Origin: Trichomonas tenax
Taxonomy: Eukaryota; Parabasalia; Trichomonadida; Trichomonadidae
Reading direction: 5' to 3'
NCBI GenBank assembly: GCA_023091735.1
Contig: JALKBU010000810.1
Coordinates: forward strand, 1 to 23,787
Length of the DNA stretch: 23,787 nt
The notes under the pieces were generated by a model. It did not search any database. It was not told the DNA's origin and saw only the letters and a program-made list of their open reading frames with translations. Made by a program: the position numbers and the translations under genes. Positions 1 through 9,073 of the stretch are shown one piece after another (position 1 is the first letter of the stretch; each line of letters opens with the position of its first letter).

Positions 1-99
1 ACAAAAATTTGCAATGAACTACGTTTATGGTCTTCATACTCAGCGCGGAGTTTCAATCTATAAATGTCAGTATTGTTTAGACTACAAAGTTATTTATAA

Positions 100-253
100 C
101 ACTTTTTATAAAAGTGACAATTTGCCCGCGCAAAAAAATGACAGTTTATTCATGAAAAGTGACTTTAAGGTTCTATGTCACTTTTTGATGTTCACTTTTG
201 TCCTAGACTCAAAAAGCATCAAAAAAATTAAGGTGTTTTGTCACTTTTACATG
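100..253. repeat. Cluster of TGTCACTTTT-type short repeats
   Basis: Five copies of a TGTCACTTTT-like word lie within about 150 bases: 111-120 and 155-163 on the minus strand, and 176-186, 191-200 and 239-248 on the plus strand. The first belongs to a perfect inverted repeat at 100-116, with 7-base arms CACTTTT/AAAAGTG and a TAT loop. The last runs directly into TTACATG (247-253), a word that recurs elsewhere in the window. An 86-codon open frame covers this stretch, but it has no recognisable domain and is probably chance. Function unknown; it may be the edge of a dispersed repeat. Confidence 0.5.
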
Positions 254-274
254 CCAGTCCTAAAATGTTCATAA

Positions 275-1265
275 ATGTGTTTTAAAACTTCAAATTATGA
301 GTATTAATCAATAATAAATAATAGAATACATATAATAATAGGCATAGAATCTTGGTCAATACAAAATATGCATTTTAAGCCAACACCAAAATTCGGTAAT
401 TGAAAATACAGACATTATAATATAATTGTATCATTATTTTGACTTAATGACTTAGTTTATGAATATTATAGACTCAATAGCAAAATTAATTGCTATTCCA
501 AAATGTGAAATTTTAATAATCAGTATTTATTAACAACATTGATAAGATAGCATTTAAATCATAATTAATACAATTTGATATGAACATGATAAAGGGATAA
601 CGACCAGAAATAGATATTATATCTTCCTAAAATTCAATAGTTTACATGGTTTAATCTGGCATTTCTTCGAGTTTACATGGGAAAAGTGTATATTACATGT
701 CATATTCATATATTACATGACAATTTGCCACATAATCCAGTCTTCATGATTTTAACACATATCATTGAAGCTGTAATACATCTTTCATGAAAATGCTTTT
801 TGATGGCAATGAAACGAAATTTGACAAATATATTTCTTCCAAATCTTAATTAGTGGCGTCGTATAAGAATAATAAATATACTTAAAGCATGCATAGTCGA
901 TTTGTTCAAAATCAATAGTATAAACTGTTTAGTTTATTGGATTTTTCTAAATGCAACATATTCAAAAGCAAAATATGTGTAAAAGTCAACATAAACTTAA
1001 AGGGTGTATAGAGCTGTAGTTATTATTCAGTGTTTTTACAATAAAGTTGGTATTAATGAATATACTGAAATCCGTTATACTGTCTAAAATGTGTATACTT
1101 CTAATGGAACAACAGAAAAGCATAGTGGAACAGGGTGCATTTGATAAAATTAAGTAATGATGAAATTTGTGATAAACAGATGCGGAAATAAAATTATTGA
1201 GCGGAAGTTTTAAACTGAAAAGACTGAATTTAACTTACAGCACCCATATATCAAAAATAACATAT
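275..1265. other. AT-rich non-coding spacer
   Basis: No supportable gene. The sequence is very AT-rich with stops in all frames. The only notable structure is a cluster of TTACATG words at 642-719, listed separately. Confidence 0.6.
642..719 (+). repeat. Cluster of four TTACATG words
   Basis: TTACATG occurs at 642-648, 673-679, 693-699 and 713-719, each followed by a G- or TCA/ACA-type extension. The same word occurs at 247, 3178, 6095, 7324, 23635 and 23687. Two of these copies (6095 and 7324) lie within 100 bases upstream of intact genes. The role is unknown; it could be a promoter-associated word or part of a dispersed repeat. Confidence 0.4.
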
Positions 1266-1626
1266 TTATATGAAAATCTGTCTTAGTGGTGAAAAGATAA
1301 TATTTTGCGATTTTGAAGTATAATGATGAGTGAAGGAATAGCATTGGCTTGCGTTTTTAGCATTTGCCAGAAGGGTTTTAGACGCTGAATTTGAGAAAGA
1401 AATTAAATCGTGATAATTATTTTCAAAAGCTTTGATATTATCTAGTGAATTGGGTTGAGAAGGTCCTGTGCGTAGTGAACTTCAGCATACTTCTGCTGGA
1501 GTCCATTTGCAATCTTCTGAAAGATTTTCCTTCATTCATAATTTCGTCAAGCAAAATTAACATACCTTTCTCGCACTCTACATGACAAAACAGAGAACAA
1601 ACTGAAGCATGCCAATATATATTCAT
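1266..1626 (-). pseudogene. Decayed F-BAR (FCH)-like gene fragment
   Basis: Three successive minus-strand frames read as one helical protein. Frame one (1626 to about 1519) contains ECEKGMLILLDEIMNEGKSF. Frame two (about 1518 to 1442) contains QKIANGLQQKYAEVHYAQDL and ends in a stop. Frame three (about 1447 to 1266) contains SLDNIKAFENNYHDLISFSN followed by an alanine/lysine-rich helix. The order, with an early E-x-G helix, then a K-x-x-x-x-L-x-x-K-Y segment, then a long amphipathic helix, resembles the start of an FCH/F-BAR domain, which binds and curves membranes. The two frame changes mean no full product can be made. The F-BAR assignment is an inference from pattern; an unrelated coiled-coil protein is the main alternative. 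Confidence 0.42.
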
Positions 1627-2312
1627 AACAAAACGATCATGGAATGCTATTTTTATTTTTTTTTTTCATTTTCATTTTATTTCATATATATCTATATCAT
1701 TTTCATGTTCATTATATATGAAGCTACCTATAACCATTGCGCTTATTTAGACTAATTTATTTTAATATTTTGTATCACTTCAAAATTAAATTTCATTATA
1801 CTTTCATCAAATATATGAAATACTCATTAGCAAGTTCTGACAAAGAATGTTCACACCATCATATGTAAATAACACAATAATATGTTTCAAAACTCTTCAT
1901 ATGTGCTTTTTAATTAGTCTGCACATATTCCCTATATATTAGCATTGCACAATACAATCATATCGTTTAATTAATCTATCTAAACACATCATTAGGATCT
2001 TGATTCAGACTCAATTTGTTTCAATACAATTGATATAAGCTTTCTACCATTTCAAACATACTAACATCATACTGTAGATTCCACCCCCAACCCTGGACTA
2101 TATTTCAAATTTTAATATTCTCGTCAACTTCATTCAACACTTCAAATTCACCTCATATTCATGCTGATGTTTCTTATGGTCGTTCTCTATCGATATACAC
2201 AAAATAAAGTCTTCCACTATAATTATATTGTATAGATTCGAAAATTTACCTATTTTTTCCAGTCCAGATGAAAAGTAGGGTATATTTTTTTGACAAAAAA
2301 AAATAAAATAAA
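1627..2312. other. AT-rich non-coding spacer
   Basis: Nothing gene-like is seen. A T-rich run with TTCAT repeats lies near 1650-1720. The short minus-strand open frame at 2134-2358 overlaps the tRNA-like sequence and has no protein signature. Confidence 0.55.
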
Positions 2313-2384
2313 AAGACTTTCCAGGAATCAAACCAATGGCATATATAGTCTTAAGCATTAACTAAACCACTACACCACAATTCG
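2313..2384 (-). pseudogene. Degenerate tRNA-like sequence (tRNA relic or SINE head)
   Basis: Read on the minus strand, 2377-2367 is TGGTGTAGTGG, a full match to the RNA polymerase III A box. 2334-2324 is GGTTTGATTCC, one base from the B-box consensus GGTTCGANTCC. Their spacing fits a tRNA. The D arm can form with wobble pairs (GTGT/ATGC). A TTTTT run follows directly (2315-2305), as a Pol III terminator would. The acceptor, anticodon and T stems do not pair convincingly, so no anticodon is assigned and this is not called an intact tRNA. It may be a decayed tRNA gene or a tRNA-derived repeat. Confidence 0.4.
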
Positions 2385-3784
2385 ACATTCACATTTTTTT
2401 TTCAATGGTGACACTAAAAATCTTGTTTACAGAAAGGTGACTCAAAAAAGGGGAAAAACGCACCAGCGCTGTTTCGAGCAACCAAACTTTAATCAAAATT
2501 CCTGACACCCCCTGCTTTAGACCTGTGGCTAAAGTATTGTGAAACTGGGTAATTAGTGCTATAATGTTGATTTTGCTATTGATTTTTAATGTAATAATGT
2601 GTTTCTGACGTTCTTTCCAATAGTCAGATATTACTTTTATCTAATCATAACTAATTACAATGTGTCAATTACTTATTCTGTTTCATACCATCGCTAACAT
2701 TTATGAAATGGTGAACTTTTTAATAAATCAAAATTCGTATAAGGATCTTGTATCACTATTTACTTAAGGCCCTCTTATATGCTATGTATTGCAGAGTCGG
2801 ATTCAAAAAATTAAATATAAAGATGATATGGCAATTTCATCTCCAAAAAATTGACTTCAATGTTTTCGATGGATTTGAATATGGATAGAACACTGATATA
2901 TTCATATACATTTGCTTATTCCTTTCGTAGTTTTAACGTTTTTGGAATCATTGGTATTTTAGGCGTCACTGAATTTTCCATGCCTACTCAAACATCTCGA
3001 TTTTTCATTTGCCACCAAAATTAGACCTTAAATATTCATACTGGTGGAGAAAAATCGCTGGTATTTTAAGTATTTCAATATTTTAACAGTTATATATCCG
3101 AGATAAAAATGATCAATAATTTCATACATAACTCAATAATAAAAAGGATTTCCAATTTTTAACCTTATGAAAACATTTTACATGGATGTGGGCGTTAAGA
3201 AATTTCTTAGAAGTGAACTCGGTTCCTGGCATCTTGAATTTCATGATTTTCAAAAACCACACAGAAGAGGTCTGTTAATGCACACATACAACGATGTAAC
3301 ATAATGGAGCCTATTTAACAAAGAATTCATGAATCGATATTTTTGATGTTCGATTCAAAATGAAAACAGCGAACATTGTCATCACATTACATTTCTGTTT
3401 TATGTTTTGAGCAAAATGACGAACGATTAATGATTCTTTTCAGTTATATTTTTCAATTTCATCGAAAGCCCAAAATATCGATTTCATACTCAAAGAATTG
3501 GTAGATATATTGAATCTAAGTCTATTGGCGAAAGAAGGGAAAAAGATTCACAAAAAAGTGGATAAATAGCACACAAAAAATACAATGATCGAATATTTAC
3601 CTGAAACATATGCATGGTGAAACCAAATATATTTTCATTTCATTAATAACCAAAATTATTAAATAATTGGATCTACTGATACAAAAGAAGATAAAAATGA
3701 GGACAACTCTTGTATTTGGCCGTAGATACGTTAATTTGAGAGAAGACATGCAATTATTTGAAGACGCCGATAATGATAATCAGT
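2385..3784. other. Long AT-rich spacer upstream of ferredoxin
   Basis: I see no supportable gene. A short perfect hairpin CTTTAG/CTAAAG with an 8-base loop lies at 2515-2534. The small open frames near 3667-3882 are out of frame with ferredoxin and carry no domain. Confidence 0.55.
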
Positions 3785-3792
3785 TCACTTTA
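3785..3792 (+). promoter_or_regulatory. Initiator-like element of the ferredoxin gene
   Basis: TCACTTTA lies 7 bases upstream of the ATG and matches the trichomonad Initiator TCAYTWYT at seven of eight positions. If transcription starts at the A at 3787, the 5' leader is 13 nt, typical for trichomonads. It also supports the start at 3800 over the upstream in-frame ATG at 3758. Confidence 0.6.
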
Positions 3793-3799
3793 CAAAATA

Positions 3800-4108
3800 A
3801 TGCTCGCTCAGTGCTCCGTTCGCTTTGGCTCTATCACAGCTATCAAGGGTGGCGTCAAGAAGGCACTCAACTTCGAGGATGAGCAGACACTCTTCTCTGT
3901 CCTCACGGAGGCCGGCCTCATGTCAACAGAGGGCACATGCCAGGGCAACAAGGCTTGTGGCAAGTGCCTCTGCAAGCACGTCAGTGGCAAGGTCGCTGCT
4001 GCCGATGACGAGGAGAAGGAATTCCTTGAGGACCAGCCAGCTAACACTCGCCTTGCCTGCGCTGTTGTCCTTACAGGAGAAAACGATGGCGCTGTCTTCG
4101 AGTGCTAA
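3800..4108 (+). CDS. Hydrogenosomal [2Fe-2S] ferredoxin
   Basis: A 102-residue protein closely resembling trichomonad hydrogenosomal ferredoxin. In that family it carries electrons from pyruvate:ferredoxin oxidoreductase to hydrogenase in the hydrogenosome, and it is the known reductant of metronidazole. The cluster ligands are visible as C-x5-C-x2-C at Cys47, Cys53 and Cys56, with the fourth at Cys87. The first nine residues (MLAQCSVRF) form a short presequence with Arg at position 8, just before the expected cleavage site. The start is placed at 3800 rather than at the in-frame ATG at 3758 because the shorter product has the family length and N-terminus, and because the Initiator-like element falls between the two. 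Coding GC is far above the flanks. Its 3' end faces the mannosyltransferase gene. Confidence 0.95.
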   Translation: MLAQCSVRFGSITAIKGGVKKALNFEDEQTLFSVLTEAGLMSTEGTCQGNKACGKCLCKHVSGKVAAADDEEKEFLEDQPANTRLACAVVLTGENDGAVFEC

Positions 4109-4110
4109 AT
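4106..4110 (+). promoter_or_regulatory. Stop codon overlapping a UAAA-type poly(A) signal
   Basis: The ferredoxin stop codon is part of TAAAT. In trichomonads the polyadenylation signal UAAA commonly overlaps the stop codon, and an A-rich run follows here (about 4112-4120). The signal is inferred from family knowledge. Confidence 0.45.
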
Positions 4111-4603
4111 TAAAAAAAAACAGTTTGCTTATAATTATTATCGAATTTTATTTCAATTATTTTCCAATAATCTTACAAATATACATCATAGCTATCTCAA
4201 AATTTATATTCTTTTACTTTTATAGTAATATATTTTTATTATTTTTTGAAATGTCGGCCAACTGATTCTTATTTCTATAGCACTAGTTATGACTTTACTG
4301 ATTATGATATAGTTTTTATATATATTTTTCAATATTTTTGAATATCTAGAAATAGCTATAAATTTATAAAGACATGGTGAATTTTTCATCAATTCTAATG
4401 TATTTTAATATGATTGGATTGATATTTTTTTATCAAAATTTACTATTTCAAAATACAGCAAAAATACAGATATAGCCTTTTAATTTTTGGAGGATATATT
4501 ATATTTTAAAGATCTATCTATATCATAAAAAGATTAAAAAATAATTTTAATTTAGAATACTATAAATACATTTACATAACAATATAAAGGAATACAACAG
4601 TGA
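4109..4603. other. Convergent 3' spacer
   Basis: A very AT-rich spacer between the 3' ends of two convergent genes. No coding signal is seen; the short open frames across it are low-complexity. Confidence 0.6.
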
Positions 4604-6061
4604 TTAGATAAGTTTCGCTCTTAATGAACCATAACGAACAGTTGTATTAATGACTTCTTCGCCGAAGTTTTGAACTGGTTCGTCAGGTCCATACATCCAT
4701 TCGTCAAACCACACTTTGTTGATATCAGACTTCTCAGTGACTGTGCCATATATCCATTGAGCGAAGTAGAAGAAGCAGGCAACATTGAGAATATTAACTA
4801 AAGCGAGGAACTCGAATCTAACACTTGGCAATCTCTTAAAAATTGCATTAGACATAGTTCCAAGATGCATGCAAGCGAACATCAAAGGAACGATGTAGTG
4901 ATACATGAACATACCTCTTGGAACGAGAACAAATGGTAAATACGAGAACAGCCATCCAAGGAATGTATAAATAACTGATGAATCGCAAATTCCAAACAAT
5001 GCACAAATAGGTGTCAACGCTATAAAGAATGTTGATGACCAAACTGCCCAAGGAGATGCAAGACACTTAATAAGTGATGTTCCAACAGCATGGAATAAAA
5101 CATACTTGTCCATGAGTATTGGCCAATGCGTGGGATGAGAGCTCCATGGATGAGGAACAGTAATTCTCATGTTTCTTTTGTGTGTGCGAATGAGATCTTT
5201 GATTATCAACGGAATATGGTTTCTCTGGATTAATCTAATGCCGCGATAAGTTTTATTGTAATCGTGACGCTGTAAAAGATATTTAGACCAGAAATCTTCG
5301 TAATATGCGCCTGTGTGATCTTTGTACTTTAAAATATCGTAATGAATTAACCAACAAATTCCAAATACGGAAACAGTCGGAACAAGTAGTAAAGCAGCTC
5401 TTAGAATGATCTTAGGGATGCTTGGGAACACTGTAAAGATCCAAATTATCTGCGTAATGCCATCAAGTGCGATTAATCCAAGTGCTGTGAGTTTACAGGA
5501 AATTGCCATACCGAGAGTGATACCCGTGAGTAGTGTGCTAATAACGTCTTGCTTTTTAAGGAAATAACAAAATGTTAAGATATGAAGACTTGAAAAGAAG
5601 TGTAATAAAGCGTCAGATAGAATAAATTTCGCTTCAACAATCGCCGATATTTCTAATGCCGTTAACATTGCTCCTGTAAAAGCATGAAAATAATGAATTC
5701 CCAAATGCCGCATCGCGCAATAAAGTAATCCCGGGCAAAATGCGCCAAAGAGAATTGGAGTAAGACGTAGACTGACAAAATTCGACTCTGATTCGATGTA
5801 CGCGTGTCCTAGCGATCTTGCAAACCAAATATTTCCTGGATAACCAGATATCTTCGCAACTAATGCCATTGTCATTTTTCCTAAAGGTGGGTGAATATCG
5901 CTATAAAAACTTTGATTTACATAAGCATTTGTAAAATTTCCAAAATAAACTTCATCGAAAATGATTGTTCCGGGGTATCCTACGCGAAATGCTCTGACTG
6001 CAATGCTCACGAAGCTAATAAACACGAGAGCAAAACAATCAATTGTTTTTAATTCTTTCAT
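4604..6061 (-). CDS. Protein O-mannosyltransferase, MIR-less (GT39 family)
   Basis: A 485-residue polytopic membrane protein of the PMT family. Members transfer mannose from dolichyl-phosphate mannose to Ser/Thr of proteins entering the ER. The first loop carries the family's acidic pair, Asp36-Glu37 in IIFDEVYFG, followed by HPPLGK at 57-62. A conserved-type Arg82 sits in ARSLGHAY. A C-terminal four-helix segment contains RGMFMYHYIVPL (382-393). Hydrophobic helices are spread over about 8-24, 100-140, 152-240 and 335-440. Fungal and animal PMTs are about 750 residues with three MIR repeats between the two membrane halves. Here that stretch (about 241-330) is only some 90 residues, so MIR repeats are absent, as in bacterial PMTs. 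No Initiator match was found upstream. The substrate cannot be read from the sequence. Confidence 0.85.
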   Translation of the reverse strand: MKELKTIDCFALVFISFVSIAVRAFRVGYPGTIIFDEVYFGNFTNAYVNQSFYSDIHPPLGKMTMALVAKISGYPGNIWFARSLGHAYIESESNFVSLRLTPILFGAFCPGLLYCAMRHLGIHYFHAFTGAMLTALEISAIVEAKFILSDALLHFFSSLHILTFCYFLKKQDVISTLLTGITLGMAISCKLTALGLIALDGITQIIWIFTVFPSIPKIILRAALLLVPTVSVFGICWLIHYDILKYKDHTGAYYEDFWSKYLLQRHDYNKTYRGIRLIQRNHIPLIIKDLIRTHKRNMRITVPHPWSSHPTHWPILMDKYVLFHAVGTSLIKCLASPWAVWSSTFFIALTPICALFGICDSSVIYTFLGWLFSYLPFVLVPRGMFMYHYIVPLMFACMHLGTMSNAIFKRLPSVRFEFLALVNILNVACFFYFAQWIYGTVTEKSDINKVWFDEWMYGPDEPVQNFGEEVINTTVRYGSLRAKLI

Positions 6062-6291
6062 TTATTAAAAATCATATATTGTCGTGTAAATATTTTACAT
6101 GGCAAATAAAAGAGGTGTCATCCCCTGTTTTATAATAGAGAGATTTCGAGAAGTTTACTAGGATTATCTATTATATATAGTAATTAATTAGGTTGCTGTT
6201 TCTGGAATGTTTTGAAATTTGAGTTTTTCATTAAATGATGAACTTGAAGAAATAGGATTTTTTGGAAATGAAAATGGTTTAATTGGGGGAG

Positions 6292-7225
6292 TTACATAGA
6301 ATCACAAATTATCAATACTAATTGATTAACAAGAAATGTAATAATACTAGTATTTCTTTTTACCTCGCATGTTACTACATTACATTCGAGATGAATCATT
6401 TTGAAATATATATCGTACAATGTCAAATCGTCGTTAAAAGTATATCCTTCCCATTTCACATCGCTATAACAATTTTGCAATATAATTTCTCCTTTAAACC
6501 CAGCCAAGATTGGATGAGCACAAATAAAAATACAATTGATTAAAGTTATAGTGGCATAAGGCAACCAAAACATGTACCTCATATTAATCCCATCCAATAA
6601 ATTACAATAATAAAAAGTCAATAGTTTATTCCATACTTCAATTTATAATATCATCATGGCCTTGAATGTTATTTAAATATTTGCCGACAGACCCTGATAA
6701 AGGATTTTGTGCTGAAAGCATGGAGCAACCACTGGTACCGTAATTGTATGAACAATTAATGTAATTCAAAGTACTCTTCAAATTATATAAATAATAGGCA
6801 CTATCAGCACATCTTTGTGCATCAATTCCACATTGGCTGACACTTATAGAATAGCTATTCAAACTAGATCCTTCATGGAATATAGCATTGCCATAGTGTT
6901 GATCACCCTGCGTGGAAAGATTATATTCATTGATAAATTGAATCTTTAAAGGATATGTTCCAACATCAGGACCTCTAACATAATTGGTTTTAAATATAAA
7001 AGATATTTCTTCTAATTCGGAAAAATTTGTAACATTTGTTTTAACTCTACAAATTTCATAAACAACTTGAACACGGATTTTAATTCGCCAATAATTAGAA
7101 ACAATGCCTGCAAAATAAATCTGATCCAAATATTGGTACTTATTACAGAAAAATGTAAGTATATCAAAATGTATCCATTCTAAGCTCCGTTTACTTAATG
7201 ATTTATTAATCGTTCTTTGATGCAT
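6292..7225 (-). pseudogene. Frameshifted relic of a beta-helix-like repeat surface protein
   Basis: Two minus-strand frames belong together. The first (7225-6638) has short strand-rich repeats with scattered Cys and Asn, for example GDQHYGNAIFHEGSSLNSYS and STLNYINCSYNYGTSGCSML, and ends in a stop at 6638-6640. The second (6621-6292) continues the style with TLINCIFICAHPILAGF and EIILQNCYSDVKWEGYTF. A frameshift near 6640-6620 separates them. The spacing of Gly/Asn/Cys-rich turns and short hydrophobic strands suggests a right-handed beta-helix, as in the large Pmp-like surface families of trichomonads. The layout resembles the relic at 22272-23056. There is no clear signal peptide or membrane anchor. 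Function unknown; family membership is inferred from pattern only. Confidence 0.6.
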
Positions 7226-7343
7226 CTAAAAATGAATTGTTTCACCGATCAATGGAATAAAATAAAATGCTAAGCTGAACTCAGTAATAAATAACATATG
7301 ACTTTACAAATCAAATAGAATACTTACATGACATAAAAATTAA

Positions 7344-7376
7344 AATTCTGATGTTTATGTGGCAAATATCAGAATT
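7344..7376. repeat. Inverted repeat upstream of the TPR gene
   Basis: AATTCTGAT (7344-7352) and ATCAGAATT (7368-7376) form a perfect 9-base stem with a 15-base loop, 38 bases upstream of the TPR start. TTACATG (7324-7330) precedes it. The GGCAAATATCAGA at 7361-7373 resembles GACAAATATCAGA at 23641-23653. It may be a regulatory site; no role is established. Confidence 0.45.
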
Positions 7377-7413
7377 GAGATGTTTACAAACAAATCCGTT
7401 ATATCGAATAACA

Positions 7414-8781
7414 ATGAGTGACGCACAGCCTCAAATGACTGAAGAGGAGCGCAAAGCCGCCATTGCGTACAAGAACGCAATCATAGAACGCAACACTGGC
7501 GACGCTCAGAAGCGTGCGAGGAAGAAAGAGCCTTCTCTCGCCTTCATCAAAAAGAGGACGATGGAATTAACGACGCAAACACAAACATTCGAACGCATGA
7601 AAGTCGAACTCAAGAAGCCAACTGACGCTGACCTCTTTTCTAAAGAGGAATGCATCTGTATCGAATTATTAACATCCGGTTACGTTGATTCTTTCTCGGA
7701 TTTCTTCAAAATCACACACCCTAAGGCCCCTGGCTCGTACCACTACGATTACTGGCAGTCAATCGGTTCTGGAGAAGTCACATCGCCTCCACCGCCAATT
7801 GTTCCTACAAACAAATACGATTTCATTCAGGAGAGGCTCATTCAGGCTGAAAACGCACGAAGAATCGCTAAAGATGCAGAACTCGCAACAGCTTATACTG
7901 ATTTATCTCAATATTTCCAATCGATCAACGACATGAAAATCGCAATTATCTATCTTGAGAAACTGAGAGATTACGCTCTCTTCACATCAGATCTTATCAG
8001 AGAAGCTCAGGCTCTCAAAGAAATCGGAAGATTGTTCAAAGAAGCTGGAAATCTCGAATCTTCATTACATTTCTGCGAAGAATGTCTCTCTGTTTGCGTC
8101 TCCATCAACGACGGTGTCGCAGATGCTCAAGCAGCGCTTATTGATGCATATCGTAAATATTCTCAGTCTTTGATCGCTCGTGGTGAAGGCAAACAAGCCA
8201 TTGAGTTCCTCAACAAGTCCCTCCGTGTCGCTTCAGAGTCAGGTGTTCTCCTTTCGCTTGCTATTTGCCACCAAGAACTCGGTTTATGTTACAAGCAACT
8301 TGAAATGCTTGACAGTGCAATTGAGCACTTCGAGAAGGCCTTCTCCATCTACAAAGGCCTTGGCAACATTGAGGGCCAAAGCTCTGCTGTTTCTGCACTC
8401 GCTACATCATACAAATACATGGAGAAGATCGACGAAGCTATCAAGTACTTCAAGATTCTCCACGAACTCGCCAACCAGACAGGCAATGCGCACGATAAGG
8501 CAATGTCATGCTTCACTATGGGTAAGATCCTTTGGGAATCAGGACAGAAGGAAGAAGCCCTTGTTTGGTTTGAAAAGAACTTCGACATTTCTCTCGAATT
8601 AGATGACCTTGCTGTCATCGAAGACTCTAGAATATCGCTTGGTGTTTCATTGGCGAACTATAGAATGCAGAGATTCGAAGAGTTGGTTAGAAATACGAAC
8701 GAACTTCCATCATTACTTAATTGGATGATTTCTCGCAATGATGCTCCATTCCAATCTTTGAAGTCGAAAAAAGGCGCTTAA
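7414..8781 (+). CDS. TPR protein, TTC29-like (axonemal)
   Basis: A 455-residue soluble protein. The N-terminal 75 residues are charged and helical. A compact segment at 75-100 (EECICIELLTSGYVDSFSDF) resembles the N-terminal block of TTC29. Tetratricopeptide repeats then run from about 190 to 395, clearest at 243-275, 281-314 (ELGLCYKQLEMLDSAIEHFE), 321-354 and 361-394, with the usual G/Y/A/F spacing. TTC29 is an axonemal protein needed for ciliary motility in animals, which would suit a flagellate. Length is also close to that family. The start was set at 7414 (MSDAQPQMTEEE), because the 21 upstream in-frame residues are of spacer composition. Another TPR family (LGN/GPSM-like) is possible: the TPR call is firm, the TTC29 assignment moderate. 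Confidence 0.85.
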   Translation: MSDAQPQMTEEERKAAIAYKNAIIERNTGDAQKRARKKEPSLAFIKKRTMELTTQTQTFERMKVELKKPTDADLFSKEECICIELLTSGYVDSFSDFFKITHPKAPGSYHYDYWQSIGSGEVTSPPPPIVPTNKYDFIQERLIQAENARRIAKDAELATAYTDLSQYFQSINDMKIAIIYLEKLRDYALFTSDLIREAQALKEIGRLFKEAGNLESSLHFCEECLSVCVSINDGVADAQAALIDAYRKYSQSLIARGEGKQAIEFLNKSLRVASESGVLLSLAICHQELGLCYKQLEMLDSAIEHFEKAFSIYKGLGNIEGQSSAVSALATSYKYMEKIDEAIKYFKILHELANQTGNAHDKAMSCFTMGKILWESGQKEEALVWFEKNFDISLELDDLAVIEDSRISLGVSLANYRMQRFEELVRNTNELPSLLNWMISRNDAPFQSLKSKKGA

Positions 8782-8988
8782 TTTGATTTTTGTAAAATAA
8801 ATATTCTATAATTTACTTTTTAGTTTTTCGATATCAACACAAAAGAAATTGAATAATTTTGAAATTTATCCAAAAACTTAATTATACAAACCTGCTGATA
8901 AAACTAAGATCAGTTAATGTATTGTGAAATAACTATCCTGGATTCATTAGTTTGTAGCAATGATTATTTAAATATTTTGCAATGCAAT

Positions 8989-9039
8989 CCTCAAATCATC
9001 GACCGATATAAACCACATCAAACCCTCAAATCAACCGAT
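8989..9039 (+). repeat. Imperfect direct repeat CCTCAAATCA...ACCGAT
   Basis: CCTCAAATCA-TCG-ACCGAT at 8989-9007 is repeated as CCTCAAATCA-ACCGAT at 9024-9039, differing only by a three-base insertion. No function is apparent. Confidence 0.45.
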
Positions 9040-9073
9040 CCATTATTCTGAAATTTCATTCACCAACTCTGTT

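Noticed and set aside
14..274. 86-codon ORF at the left edge
   Set aside because: It is built over short TGTCACTTTT repeats and resembles no protein family.
1548..1570. Possible intron 5' splice site (GGTATGTTAA on the minus strand)
   Set aside because: No matching 3' splice motif of the trichomonad type follows, and the coding pattern continues through it.
2313..2384. Intact tRNA gene
   Set aside because: The A and B boxes are present, but the acceptor, anticodon and T stems do not pair, so no anticodon can be assigned.
3758..3799. Upstream in-frame extension of ferredoxin
   Set aside because: The 14 extra residues are unlike the family presequence, and the Initiator-like element at 3785 lies downstream of that ATG.
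7351..7413. Upstream in-frame start of the TPR gene
   Set aside because: The 21 extra residues have spacer composition and cover an inverted repeat; the ATG at 7414 begins typical coding sequence.
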